Positions 6,322 through 16,621 of a DNA stretch of 32,416 nt are shown here, piece after piece; position 1 is the first letter of the stretch, and every line of letters begins with the position of its first letter. The notes beneath the pieces were generated by a model that saw nothing but the letters and a program-made list of their open reading frames with translations, did not search any database and was not told the DNA's origin. Source of the DNA: DSWT01 sp035415725 (GTDB taxonomy: Bacteria > Chloroflexota > Anaerolineae > B4-G1 > SLSP01); NCBI GenBank assembly GCA_035415725.1, contig DAOOGN010000044.1, positions 1-32,416 on the forward strand, read 5' to 3'. The position numbers and the translations under genes were made by a program.

Positions 6322-9300
6322 CTACTTTAACGCCTCCTGCCCCGCGAACGTCCGATACGGCGAGAGCACCTGCAGTACCTCCCGGTCTTCCGGCGAGAGG
6401 TTCTCCTGCGTGACCATCCGCGCCAGCAGTTCACCCAGGCCGGGGCCGAGCATGAAGCCTTGCCCGCACATGCCGATCGCCATCAGGTAGCCGGTCACCT
6501 CCCGCGCCCAGCCGACCAGCGGTGAGCCGTCCGGCGTCATCGGGTACAAACCGCGCCAGGTGCGCCGCACACGCAGGTTCGCCAGACGCGGGAGCAGATC
6601 CACCATGCGCAACGCAATCTGCGGCAGGAAGACGCTCGTCTCGCGGCGGTCGAAGCCCACAATGCTCGGACTCGGCGTGATGCAGAAGACAACCTGTCCA
6701 TTGCGCAATTGATAGAAGTAATAGTTGGCCGATCCCGACGCCGGGCGGGTATCCACCACCATTGGGCCGAGGAAATGCGCAACCGGTTCGGTGATCCCCG
6801 CCTCGTGCGAGTCCGGTTGCACGGGATGTTCCATGCCCGCCAGCCGCCCCAACGCCTGCGCCCATGCTCCCGCTGCATTGACGACGACCGGCGCGTGATA
6901 CGTCCCTTGCGCCGTCCGCACCCCGCGTACTTGACGGCCTGTCATCGTTTCATCGCTCAAAACCTCCGTCACCGGCTCGTTGAAGTGGAAGATCACCCCC
7001 ACTGCCTTCGCCGCTTCGTAGAAAGCATGTCCGGCCAGCAGCGGCGAGCAGTGCCCATCCCGCGGCGAGAACGTCCCACCGAGAAGGCCGTTAGGATTCA
7101 CGTCGGGGACAATCTGCAAAAAATCATCACGGTCGTACCAGTCGATGTCGAGGCCATAGGCGTGCTGCACCTTGAGCAGGTCCTTGAGCGTCTGCGCCTC
7201 GCGTTCGCGGTAGGCGACGAAGGCATAGCCCCCGGTCGTCCATTCGATGTTGTGCCCGCAGGTTTCTTCCCATGTCGAGAAGATTTCCAGACTGCGCAAG
7301 CACAGGCGAATCTTCGCCGGATCGGAGTGCGTAGCGCGCACCCCGCCAATCGCCGCTTTGTTGGAGCCCTGCCCATGGCTCGCTGCCCCGTCGAACAGGC
7401 GCACCTTCAATCCTGCCCGCGCCATCGCCAGCGCCGCCGGCACGCCCACACTGCCTGCACCGACGATGATCACATCGGAAGAGGAAGTAGGGAGTACGGA
7501 ATAGGAAGTAGGGAGTAGGGAGTATGGAGTATGGGGTTCGTGATGCGTGATGCGTGGTGCGTAATCCGCAGCTCGTAATTCGTTATTCGTAATTCGCTGA
7601 TTCGCCGATTCGCTGATTCGCTGATTTCCCGCAAAAACGCCCAGGGGGACTTCGACAAAAAGGGGGCGAGGAACATTCGGGGTAACGGCATCGAGGGGAA
7701 CACCTTCCTCACGGAAAAGGCGCAGGATGAGCGCGCTGCACGTCTTGCCGCCGCAGGCCCCCATCCCGGCGCGGGTGACGGCCTTGATCGCGTTGACGTC
7801 GCGGTAGCCCTGACGGATCAGCGTGCGGATTTCGTCCGCCGTCACCCGCTCACAGCGGCAGACGATATCGGGATAGACGGTAGGCGGTAGACAGGAGGCC
7901 GGGGCAGAAAGTTGGCCTTCGCGGACGGTGCGTACCGGCAGTTCTGGTGCACGCATGCCTGCAATATACCTGGCAATTGCCTTCGGCGCACGCAGTTTGA
8001 CCATCACGGTGCGGTCGTGGCGTTTGAGCGCCCGCACGCCGACCACCTCCGCGTCGCCGAGGACATTGCCCACCGCATCAAGCGTCGTCACCCGGTCACC
8101 AACAGCGATGCAGCTCGCCAGGAACTCGTAGGGCAGCGTCACCGTGGGCATCGCGGCATCCTGGCGGTAGTCCACCAGGGTGATCGCCAATCCGGGGCAG
8201 ATGGCAACGCACTGTTCACATCCCAGGCAGGCCTTTCCCTGCGTCGTCCCCAGATAGGCAGGGATGGCGCGGATGTCGGCCCGGTCGATGTAGATCAACT
8301 GCTGGGGGCAGACGGAGGTACAGGGATTGCACGGGATTTCCTGCAAGCAGTGGAACACCGGAAAAACACCCTCTTCCTGAGCCGGGATGCGCTCCGCGAT
8401 CACCGCGCCGGGGTGCGACTTGAGGATGTCGCCGGTGCACCGCCATTCGTCGGGGACGGGGTCTGTCGTCGCGCCGAGCGCCCGTGCGATCTCCAGTCCG
8501 CGAATCTTACCGGAGAACATCGCTGCCGATGCCTCCGCGATCTCCTGGGCGTCGCCTGCATCGAAGACCGTCATCCCAAAGTCCCGCGCTTTCTGCGTGA
8601 ATTCGTTCACGGGATCGAGGCCCACGGCGATGAGGACTGTATCGCAGGCGAAAGACTTCTCCGTACCCGCGATAGGCCGGAAACAGTCATCGACTTGCGC
8701 TACCGTCACCGCTTCCACGTGATTGTCACCGTTGGCGCTGAGGATTGTGTGCGACGTGTAGATCGGCACGCCGAAGCGCGCCAGTTTGTCACGGTGGACC
8801 TTGTACCCGCCACATTCCGGCAGCGCCTCCACTAACCCCACCACCTCGATCCCCGCCTGCAGCGCGTGATAGCCGGCGATCAACCCAACATTTCCGCCAC
8901 CGACAATGAACAACCGTTCGGCAGCCCGCACCAGGTCGCGGTTCACCAACGTCTGGAACGCACCCGCCCCATAGACGCCCGGCAGGGTGTTCCCCTTGAA
9001 CGTAAGCGACTTCTCCCGCGCCCCCGCCGCAACGAGGAGGATTTCGGGGTGAACAAGAACGTACTGCGGTTGGGGAGTAGGGAGTAAGAAGCTGGAAGTA
9101 AGGATGCCCACTTTGTGGTCACTAAAAACTGCCAACGCGGTGCTGTTGAGCCAAACCTCGATGTTGTCGTAGCGGCGGACTTCGTTCTCCAGCCGTATGG
9201 CAATGTCAATGCCGCGCGTACCCGCATAGACCGCGTCCACCGAGCCGAAGAAGCGATGCGTCTGCAAAACCAGCTTCCCGCCGAGGCGTGACTTGTCATC

Positions 9301-9741
9301 CACCAGCAGCACGTGAACGCCATAGTGCGCCAACTGAATCGCCGCCGACATTCCTGCCGGCCCACCGCCGATGATAAGCACGGGCACGTCAATCGTCTCC
9401 AACGCGCGCAGTGGCGGCGGTTCGGCGACCGACGGCAGCACGGGCAATCCTTCCAGCGGCTCGACGACCATGCCGGGCGTCACCGGTGTCATACACGCCT
9501 TCACCGGCAGACCATCGGCGATCACGAGACACTGCGAACACTGCCCGTTCGCGCAAAAGATGCCCTGGGGTGAGCCGTCACGGTGATGGCGTCCGAATAC
9601 GTGGATGCCATGCGCGAACAACGCCGACGCGATCATCTCGCCGCGGCGTGCCGTCAGTGGCTGACCTTGCCAGGTAAATGCGACAAAATCATCGGGAGGA
9701 AGCGGAAGAATCGGATGCGCTGTGATGCGATAGTCGGCCAT
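6322..9741 (-). CDS. Fused HcnABC/opine-oxidase-like FeS flavoprotein
   Basis: A 1139-residue protein joining domains that are usually separate subunits. In order: a 2Fe-2S ferredoxin-like domain (about 10-85, cysteines in FCANGQCSQC and VKAC); an FAD/NAD oxidoreductase domain starting at LIIGGGPAGMSAA (about 120-430); ferredoxin-type clusters (PCNPCTSVCP and CLGCEQCVAICP); and a BFD-like 2Fe-2S domain (IVCRCERVTADEI to GACGGKTC). A repeat-derived linker (about 704-754) follows, then a DAO-type FAD oxidase domain starting at DVIIVGAGSVGVPAA. The set equals HcnA+HcnB+HcnC or OoxA+OoxB, and there is no GCV_T domain as in SoxA. It should oxidise an amine or amino acid and pass electrons through FeS centres. 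The substrate is unknown. I choose the ATG at 9741, with AGGAG six bases upstream, over the ATG at 9747, which lies almost on that site. Confidence 0.88.
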   Translation of the reverse strand: MADYRITAHPILPLPPDDFVAFTWQGQPLTARRGEMIASALFAHGIHVFGRHHRDGSPQGIFCANGQCSQCLVIADGLPVKACMTPVTPGMVVEPLEGLPVLPSVAEPPPLRALETIDVPVLIIGGGPAGMSAAIQLAHYGVHVLLVDDKSRLGGKLVLQTHRFFGSVDAVYAGTRGIDIAIRLENEVRRYDNIEVWLNSTALAVFSDHKVGILTSSFLLPTPQPQYVLVHPEILLVAAGAREKSLTFKGNTLPGVYGAGAFQTLVNRDLVRAAERLFIVGGGNVGLIAGYHALQAGIEVVGLVEALPECGGYKVHRDKLARFGVPIYTSHTILSANGDNHVEAVTVAQVDDCFRPIAGTEKSFACDTVLIAVGLDPVNEFTQKARDFGMTVFDAGDAQEIAEASAAMFSGKIRGLEIARALGATTDPVPDEWRCTGDILKSHPGAVIAERIPAQEEGVFPVFHCLQEIPCNPCTSVCPQQLIYIDRADIRAIPAYLGTTQGKACLGCEQCVAICPGLAITLVDYRQDAAMPTVTLPYEFLASCIAVGDRVTTLDAVGNVLGDAEVVGVRALKRHDRTVMVKLRAPKAIARYIAGMRAPELPVRTVREGQLSAPASCLPPTVYPDIVCRCERVTADEIRTLIRQGYRDVNAIKAVTRAGMGACGGKTCSALILRLFREEGVPLDAVTPNVPRPLFVEVPLGVFAGNQRISESANQRITNNELRAADYAPRITHHEPHTPYSLLPTSYSVLPTSSSDVIIVGAGSVGVPAALAMARAGLKVRLFDGAASHGQGSNKAAIGGVRATHSDPAKIRLCLRSLEIFSTWEETCGHNIEWTTGGYAFVAYREREAQTLKDLLKVQHAYGLDIDWYDRDDFLQIVPDVNPNGLLGGTFSPRDGHCSPLLAGHAFYEAAKAVGVIFHFNEPVTEVLSDETMTGRQVRGVRTAQGTYHAPVVVNAAGAWAQALGRLAGMEHPVQPDSHEAGITEPVAHFLGPMVVDTRPASGSANYYFYQLRNGQVVFCITPSPSIVGFDRRETSVFLPQIALRMVDLLPRLANLRVRRTWRGLYPMTPDGSPLVGWAREVTGYLMAIGMCGQGFMLGPGLGELLARMVTQENLSPEDREVLQVLSPYRTFAGQEALK
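7479..7629. repeat. Heptamer repeat tract inside the fused oxidoreductase
   Basis: About 150 bases of degenerate 7- and 8-base units, with three successive themes: GTAGGGA/GTATGGA, then GCGTGAT/GCGTGGT/GCGTAAT, then GTAATTC/GCTGATTC/GCCGATTC. The reading frame stays open through the whole tract. It encodes a linker rich in R, I, N, H, P, S and Y between the BFD-like and DAO domains. Low complexity and position between two domains suggest inserted or expanded non-coding repeat DNA that was tolerated in frame. Confidence 0.85.
9066..9105. repeat. Short heptamer-like tract inside the FAD/NAD domain
   Basis: The stretch GGGGAGTAGGGAGTAAGAAG and the next bases (GCTGGAAGTAAGG) repeat the GTAGGGA theme seen at 7485-7530. 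It encodes about a dozen residues around LTSSFLLPTPQPQ, at what should be a surface loop of the FAD/NAD domain. Confidence 0.55.
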
Positions 9742-9762
9742 ACACATACTCCTTGTCCAAAG

Positions 9763-10779
9763 TCACATAATCGTTAGTCCGGCAGTCTGATAGTCGCTGT
9801 CTGTCGTCTCCTTCTTTTGGAACAAGAACCGCTGCCACAGATGCGGCATGTGGCCCACGTCCGGCGTGTAGGTGTCGACATAGCAGAAGCCCCAGCCGGC
9901 CAAAAACTGTTGCAACGCGGCAGGCTGGTACGCGCGGACGTTCATCAGTTCAATCGACTCGCCGGGCATAAGGTGGACGATGCCGCCGAAACAAGGGAAA
10001 TCCAACGCCTCGTGGACGTGGAATTGCACCACGTAGCGCCAGGCGCCGGTAGAGGCTTCGTAACGTTCCTCGTTGATCAGTTCGCCGCACGTTTGGTCCA
10101 GCCCCAGCTTCTCCAGCAGATTCTCGAAAAACCGGCTGAGGTTCTGTGGCAAACGCATCAAATGGCTGCGCAGTTGCGCGTTCTGGGTCTCAGTCGCGTA
10201 TTGCGGGACGACGTCCAGGTACAGAAAGTGGCCCGCAGGGACGATGCGCGCCAGCGCCTCGGCGATGACATCTTGCTCGAAGTTGCCAAACGTGCCGCCG
10301 AGCAGCGCGTAAAGTTGCACGTCGAATCCAGTCAGATGCGGACGCCATCGTGCCACAAAATCGGGCCGTGTGAAATCGGCCAGCACAAACGTTCGCGGGA
10401 AATCTTCAGCGGCGAGATTCCGCTGTGCCAGGTTCAGCATCGCCCGCGAGGAATCCACGCCGAAATAGGCCACGGACTTCCCCGCAGCATGGGCCGTGTG
10501 CAAAAGTGGCTTTTCCGGGCCGGCGTTGCCGCATCCCAGGCTCACAAAGGCACTGCGGCGGGCCGCCGTCCAAAACGGCTGTCGGGCGAAGAAAGCGTAT
10601 TCATCATCGGTGGAGATTTCCTGCAATTCTTCGCCGCGATAGGTGTAGAAGGTTTCCGCCCCTTCTAGGGTGTAAAAGAGATTCTGTCGCACCTTTTTGT
10701 GCTGCTGAAAATCGGCCAGATAGTCAAACTCCAAGTCCGGCGTTTCTGCCAATACCATGATGTCGTCCATATGCACCAT
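9763..10779 (-). CDS. EgtD-like SAM-dependent methyltransferase
   Basis: A 338-residue protein resembling the histidine-specific methyltransferase family (EgtD-like), which methylates an amino-acid alpha-amine. The SAM-binding motif is SLGCGNAG (80-87). A GGTFGNF segment at 161-167 matches the EgtD loop whose asparagine contacts the substrate. Key EgtD tyrosine and glutamate positions cannot be confirmed by eye, so the substrate is open. The stop is 21 bp before the start of the fused oxidoreductase, so the two are probably co-transcribed. The start (ATG 10779, with AAGGGGA eight bases upstream; ATG 10770 is an alternative) lies inside repeat R1. The last 16 residues are encoded in a heptamer tract. 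Confidence 0.7.
   Translation of the reverse strand: MVHMDDIMVLAETPDLEFDYLADFQQHKKVRQNLFYTLEGAETFYTYRGEELQEISTDDEYAFFARQPFWTAARRSAFVSLGCGNAGPEKPLLHTAHAAGKSVAYFGVDSSRAMLNLAQRNLAAEDFPRTFVLADFTRPDFVARWRPHLTGFDVQLYALLGGTFGNFEQDVIAEALARIVPAGHFLYLDVVPQYATETQNAQLRSHLMRLPQNLSRFFENLLEKLGLDQTCGELINEERYEASTGAWRYVVQFHVHEALDFPCFGGIVHLMPGESIELMNVRAYQPAALQQFLAGWGFCYVDTYTPDVGHMPHLWQRFLFQKKETTDSDYQTAGLTIM
9769..9811. repeat. Heptamer tract at 3' end of the EgtD-like gene
   Basis: On the plus strand: TAGTCCG, GCAGTCT, GATAGTC, GCTGTCT and GTCGTCT in near-perfect seven-base phase. It encodes the low-complexity carboxy-terminal extension of the methyltransferase. Confidence 0.65.
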
Positions 10780-10825
10780 CCCCAAAGTCCCCTTCGCAAT
10801 CTGGCAAAGGCGGCTGAATAGTTAC
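10768..10825 (-). repeat. Dispersed repeat R1, partial copy A
   Basis: Read on the minus strand, it matches copies at 18800-18955 and 27840-27991: GTAACTATTCAGCC, a hairpin region that is degenerate here, then GGGGACTTTGGGGA and GGTGCATATGG. The copy ends inside the first codons of the EgtD-like gene, so repeat DNA supplies its ribosome-binding region and start codon. Confidence 0.75.
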
Positions 10826-10839
10826 GAAAAAAAATCTGC

Positions 10840-11658
10840 TTAATCTGCTGACAGATTTCTGTCTTCGTCAGGCATATCCCGTGGCCGGCGCTGCGCGCGG
10901 GGGTCTACGGAATCGAAGCCGGCGAAGGGCCGCGCCAGGCGCTTTTCCGCCATGGCAATGTACGCCGGCGTGATGTCGATCCCAATGTAGCGTCGGTTGA
11001 GCGCCTGCGCCACGCGCGCGGTCGTCCCACTGCCCACAAATGGGTCCAGCACGATGTCATTTTCATTGGAGCTGGCACGCATGATGCGTTCGATGAGGGC
11101 TTCCGGCTTCTGCGTCGGGTGATCTTCACGCTCGGGATTGCTGTAATGCACGTGCGAGAACGTCCACACGTCGCCGGGATTGGCGCCGCGCATGTTGTTC
11201 CGCTCGCGGTAATACTTCTGCGGGATGCGTACCGCGTCGAGGTTGAAAGTGTAGGCGGCGCTTTTGGTGCAGTAGAGGATATCTTCATGGCGAGGCGAGA
11301 ATCCGATCATTCGTCCCCTACCCTGCGTGTAATGCCAGGTGATCCAGCCATTGAAAAGGAAGCCCAATTCTTCCAGCATCATGTAGAGCCGGGCAATGAA
11401 ACGCACGCCCATAAAAACATAGAGACTGCCATCGTGGCGCAAAATGCGGCTGCACTCTGCCAGCCACGCACGCGTGAACTGCTCGTACTCGTCCCACGCC
11501 TTCTTGTCCACCATGGTGCCGTAATCCTTGCCCAGATTGTACGGTGGATCGGTGCACACCAAATGAACACTCGCCGAAGGAATCTGCGGCAGCACAGCAA
11601 GCGCATCACCGACGATGAGTCGGTCGGTGAATGAGGCCAGCGTATGTTCGCGCGTCAT
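10840..11658 (-). CDS. DNA adenine methyltransferase, beta class
   Basis: A 272-residue amino-methyltransferase. The catalytic motif TDPPYNLG (36-43) comes first. A target-recognition region follows, then HPTQKP (180-185) and the SAM-binding motif DPFVGSGTT (205-213). This order defines the beta class, and DPPY points to N6-adenine, though N4-cytosine is possible. No restriction endonuclease is visible nearby, so it may be an orphan methylase with an epigenetic role. The recognition site cannot be read from sequence. It has no Shine-Dalgarno site but a TATAAT seven bases before the ATG, suggesting a leaderless transcript. The short basic/acidic tail (DPRAQRRPRDMPDEDRN) is unusual. Confidence 0.9.
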   Translation of the reverse strand: MTREHTLASFTDRLIVGDALAVLPQIPSASVHLVCTDPPYNLGKDYGTMVDKKAWDEYEQFTRAWLAECSRILRHDGSLYVFMGVRFIARLYMMLEELGFLFNGWITWHYTQGRGRMIGFSPRHEDILYCTKSAAYTFNLDAVRIPQKYYRERNNMRGANPGDVWTFSHVHYSNPEREDHPTQKPEALIERIMRASSNENDIVLDPFVGSGTTARVAQALNRRYIGIDITPAYIAMAEKRLARPFAGFDSVDPRAQRRPRDMPDEDRNLSAD

Positions 11659-11665
11659 AGCTGGG

Positions 11666-11671
11666 ATTATA
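11666..11671 (-). promoter_or_regulatory. -10 box of a probable leaderless promoter (DNA methylase)
   Basis: A perfect TATAAT on the minus strand ends seven bases before the ATG at 11658. Transcription would therefore start at or next to the start codon. No clear -35 hexamer is visible. Confidence 0.55.
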
Positions 11672-11717
11672 GCGTCAGATGAACAAAAGCGAAAGTGGCA
11701 CCAAGAATCCCGGCCTA

Positions 11718-11757
11718 CAAAAATCCCCCTTCCCCGGGGGAAAGGGGCAAGGGGGAT
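11718..11757 (-). terminator. Probable terminator after lon
   Basis: On the minus strand ATCCCCCTT and AAGGGGGAT (arms at 11749-11757 and 11723-11731) form a nine-base stem followed by TTTTG. The loop itself is GC-rich with a CCCCGGGG palindrome. It lies about 140 bases past the lon stop codon at 11899. Similar C-rich hairpins occur at 27790-27890, so it may also be a dispersed repeat. Confidence 0.6.
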
Positions 11758-11898
11758 AGACTTAATATCTCGTCATCCAAAAGCGCCTGGCGTACCCAAA
11801 TCCGCTTCCAGATGTCACTTTTCTCATGGAAAATATCTATAAACATCCTTGCGATGCAAGAAACGGACAAAGATAATTCGGTCGTCTACTATCTGACT

Positions 11899-14553
<2,655 letters not shown>

Positions 14554-14571
14554 TCAGCCCTCCAGTCAAGA

Positions 14572-14605
14572 TAAGTCTAAAGTCGAATATCCAAAGTCTC
14601 ATCGA
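14572..14605. repeat. Heptamer-like tract upstream of lon
   Basis: The plus strand reads AAGTCTA, AAGTCGA, ATATCCA, AAGTCTC in seven-base phase, just before the lon ribosome-binding site. Confidence 0.5.
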
Positions 14606-14615
14606 CACCCTCCCG

Positions 14616-14685
14616 CTGTGGCCGGTCCCTAACCGTGCCCGCCCACGTCTGGGCCGGCGGTAGCTCGGTCGGAGACCGGCCACAG
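14616..14685. repeat. Hairpin with 12-base arms in the lon leader
   Basis: Perfect inverted arms CTGTGGCCGGTC (14616-14627) and GACCGGCCACAG (14674-14685) enclose 46 bases that are themselves GC-rich. It would fall in the lon 5' leader. It resembles a REP-like dispersed palindrome more than a terminator, since no clean U-tract follows on the minus strand. Confidence 0.65.
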
Positions 14686-14714
14686 TTTTCGGGAAGATAA
14701 CCTTAGCTTGAAGG

Positions 14715-14723
14715 ATTATAACA
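14715..14723 (-). promoter_or_regulatory. Candidate lon promoter (extended -10)
   Basis: On the minus strand TGTTATAAT gives a perfect TATAAT with the extended TGn element. The -35 region is poor, which fits an extended -10 promoter. The leader to the lon ATG would be about 155 bases and would include the 12-base-arm hairpin. Confidence 0.5.
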
Positions 14724-14775
14724 CAGTCGCATTAGAATTTCATCAGCAGTATATCGATAAATCATCAAAAAACGG

Positions 14776-14781
14776 TATAAT
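14776..14781 (+). promoter_or_regulatory. -10 box of a probable leaderless promoter (tatD)
   Basis: A perfect TATAAT ends six bases before the ATG at 14788. There is no Shine-Dalgarno site, so transcription and translation should start at nearly the same base. Confidence 0.6.
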
Positions 14782-14787
14782 CGCCTT

Positions 14788-15612
14788 ATGCTCATCGACA
14801 CCCATGCCCATTTACAGCACGCTCGCTACGCGAATGACCTGGAAGCCACTCTGACACGTGCGGCGGCCGGCGGCGTCACGGCTGTGATCGTCCCCGGCAG
14901 TACGCTGGAAGATAGCCGCGCCGCCGTCGCTCTGGCCGAACGCTACCGCGACACACCTTGTGCGCTCTACGCCGCGGTCGGCATTCATCCGACGAACGCC
15001 GCTAGCCTGACAGCGTCGACACTGGCCGAACTACGCGAGTTGGCGGGTCATCCGCGCGTCGTCGCCATCGGCGAGATCGGTCTGGATGACTACTGGCCGC
15101 ATATCCTCGACCGGGGCTGGCCTTGCGCGGAACCGCCGCAACAGCGTGCAGCTCTCGAAGCGCAGTTGACGCTGGCCGCCGAATGGTCACTGCCGGTCAT
15201 TCTCCACGACCGGGACGCCCACGCCGATATTCTGGACATTCTGCGCACCTGGATGGACGGCCATCCGGAGCGCAGAGGAACGCTTCACGCTTATGCCGGT
15301 GGACCCACGCTGTTAGCGGAGGCACTCGCCCTGAACCTCGTCATTGGCATGGACGGCCCGGTGACATTCGAGAAGGCGACGGAACTTCACGAAGTCGCCC
15401 GGCAAGTGCCGCTCGACCGTCTGCTGCTGGAAACCGACGCGCCCTATCTCACCCCCCACCCTTATCGCGGGCAGCGGAACGAACCGGCCTATCTCCCTTA
15501 CATTGCCGGGCGTATCGCCGGGTTGCGAGGTATGGCGGTGGAAACCCTCGCCGCCGCAACCACCGGCAACGCCCAACGCCTTTTCCGATTGAGCGCTCTC
15601 ACTATGGTATAA
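14788..15612 (+). CDS. TatD family metal-dependent hydrolase/DNase
   Basis: A 274-residue TIM-barrel hydrolase. The metal ligands of the family are all seen: H6 and H8 in DTHAHL, E96 in GEIGLDDYW, H140 in ILHDRDAH, H166 in TLHAYAGG and D217 in LLLETDAPYL. Family members have 3'-5' exonuclease or related nuclease activity and act in DNA repair or turnover. Length is normal (about 260-270). The last codons carry a second TATAAT (15608-15613) that may serve the next gene. Confidence 0.92.
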   Translation: MLIDTHAHLQHARYANDLEATLTRAAAGGVTAVIVPGSTLEDSRAAVALAERYRDTPCALYAAVGIHPTNAASLTASTLAELRELAGHPRVVAIGEIGLDDYWPHILDRGWPCAEPPQQRAALEAQLTLAAEWSLPVILHDRDAHADILDILRTWMDGHPERRGTLHAYAGGPTLLAEALALNLVIGMDGPVTFEKATELHEVARQVPLDRLLLETDAPYLTPHPYRGQRNEPAYLPYIAGRIAGLRGMAVETLAAATTGNAQRLFRLSALTMV

Positions 15613-15613
15613 T
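15608..15613 (+). promoter_or_regulatory. Possible -10 box for the polyprenyl synthase gene
   Basis: A perfect TATAAT overlaps the tatD stop codon, 30 bases before the ATG at 15644. No good -35 hexamer is seen at 16-18 bases, so the call is weak. Confidence 0.35.
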
Positions 15614-15643
15614 CGAAACGATCCGGTATCAGTACGAGAACCC

Positions 15644-16615
15644 ATGGAATCAGAGGAATTACAGTACGCGATCCTCCTGCGGGATGAACTGCACGTCGTC
15701 CAGGCCGTCATGCTCGAAGTTCAACAGCAACTTCCCGACCCTATTGCACCCGCACTGGTGACGCTCATTCAGGAGGGCGGCAAGCGCCTCCGCCCGGCTC
15801 TCATGCTGCTATCCGCCTACCTGTGCGGCGCCGACATCCAACGCGCCATCCCGGTGGCGGCGGCCATCGAAATGCTCCACACGGCGACACTGATTCACGA
15901 TGATTTGATCGACAACGCCGCACTCCGCCGCGGCAGGCAAACATTGAACGCTGGTTGGACGCCGGCGGCAACCGTGTTGGCCGGCGATGTAGCCTTCGCG
16001 TGGGCCGCCAAACTGGCGACGCGCAGTCAAAACCTGCGACTGGTGCAGCGCTTCTCCGAGACGCTTGCCATTATCTGCCAGGGCGAGCTTAACCAAATGT
16101 TCAACGACAGAGGGCACCTGTCCACCGAAACAGCATACTACAGTCGTATCTTTGCCAAAACAGCCTCCCTCTTCATCCTGGCGACGGAGGCCGGAGCTAT
16201 TCTGGCACTGCAAGCCGAAGAGGATATCGCCAGGCTGCACCTTTTCGGGCAATTGCTGGGGGAAGCGTTCCAGATTGTCGATGATGTGCTCGACTTGATG
16301 GGCGACGAGGCCGTGCTGGGCAAACCGGTAGGGAGTGATCTGCGCCAGGGCATCATCACGCTGCCGGTGTTGTACTATAGCCAACGTCATCCCGACGACA
16401 CGCGCATCCCGACCGTGCTGAATCCTCCCTGCCACGAGGTCGTCTTCCAATCCCTGGTCGCCGATTTACGCCGTTCCGATGCCGCCGACCGGGCCATGCA
16501 GCAAGCCACCATGCGCGCTGACGAAGCCCGTGCACTCCTGGCGGTCTACTCGGATACCCCTTATCGCCGGGCTATGGAAGAGATTGTCACCTTCGCCGTC
16601 CGACGGCAGTATTGA
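15644..16615 (+). CDS. Polyprenyl diphosphate synthase (long chain)
   Basis: A 323-residue trans-prenyltransferase that extends allylic diphosphates with isopentenyl diphosphate for quinone side chains. The first aspartate motif is DDLID (86-90) and the second DDVLD (213-217). GGKRLRP (45-51) is the substrate-binding motif. The residue five before the first aspartate is Ala81, small, as expected for long-chain products (for example C35-C45). The product length cannot be fixed from sequence. The gene ends six bases before the glycosyltransferase, so they form an operon. Confidence 0.93.
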   Translation: MESEELQYAILLRDELHVVQAVMLEVQQQLPDPIAPALVTLIQEGGKRLRPALMLLSAYLCGADIQRAIPVAAAIEMLHTATLIHDDLIDNAALRRGRQTLNAGWTPAATVLAGDVAFAWAAKLATRSQNLRLVQRFSETLAIICQGELNQMFNDRGHLSTETAYYSRIFAKTASLFILATEAGAILALQAEEDIARLHLFGQLLGEAFQIVDDVLDLMGDEAVLGKPVGSDLRQGIITLPVLYYSQRHPDDTRIPTVLNPPCHEVVFQSLVADLRRSDAADRAMQQATMRADEARALLAVYSDTPYRRAMEEIVTFAVRRQY

Positions 16616-16621
16616 GCCTCT

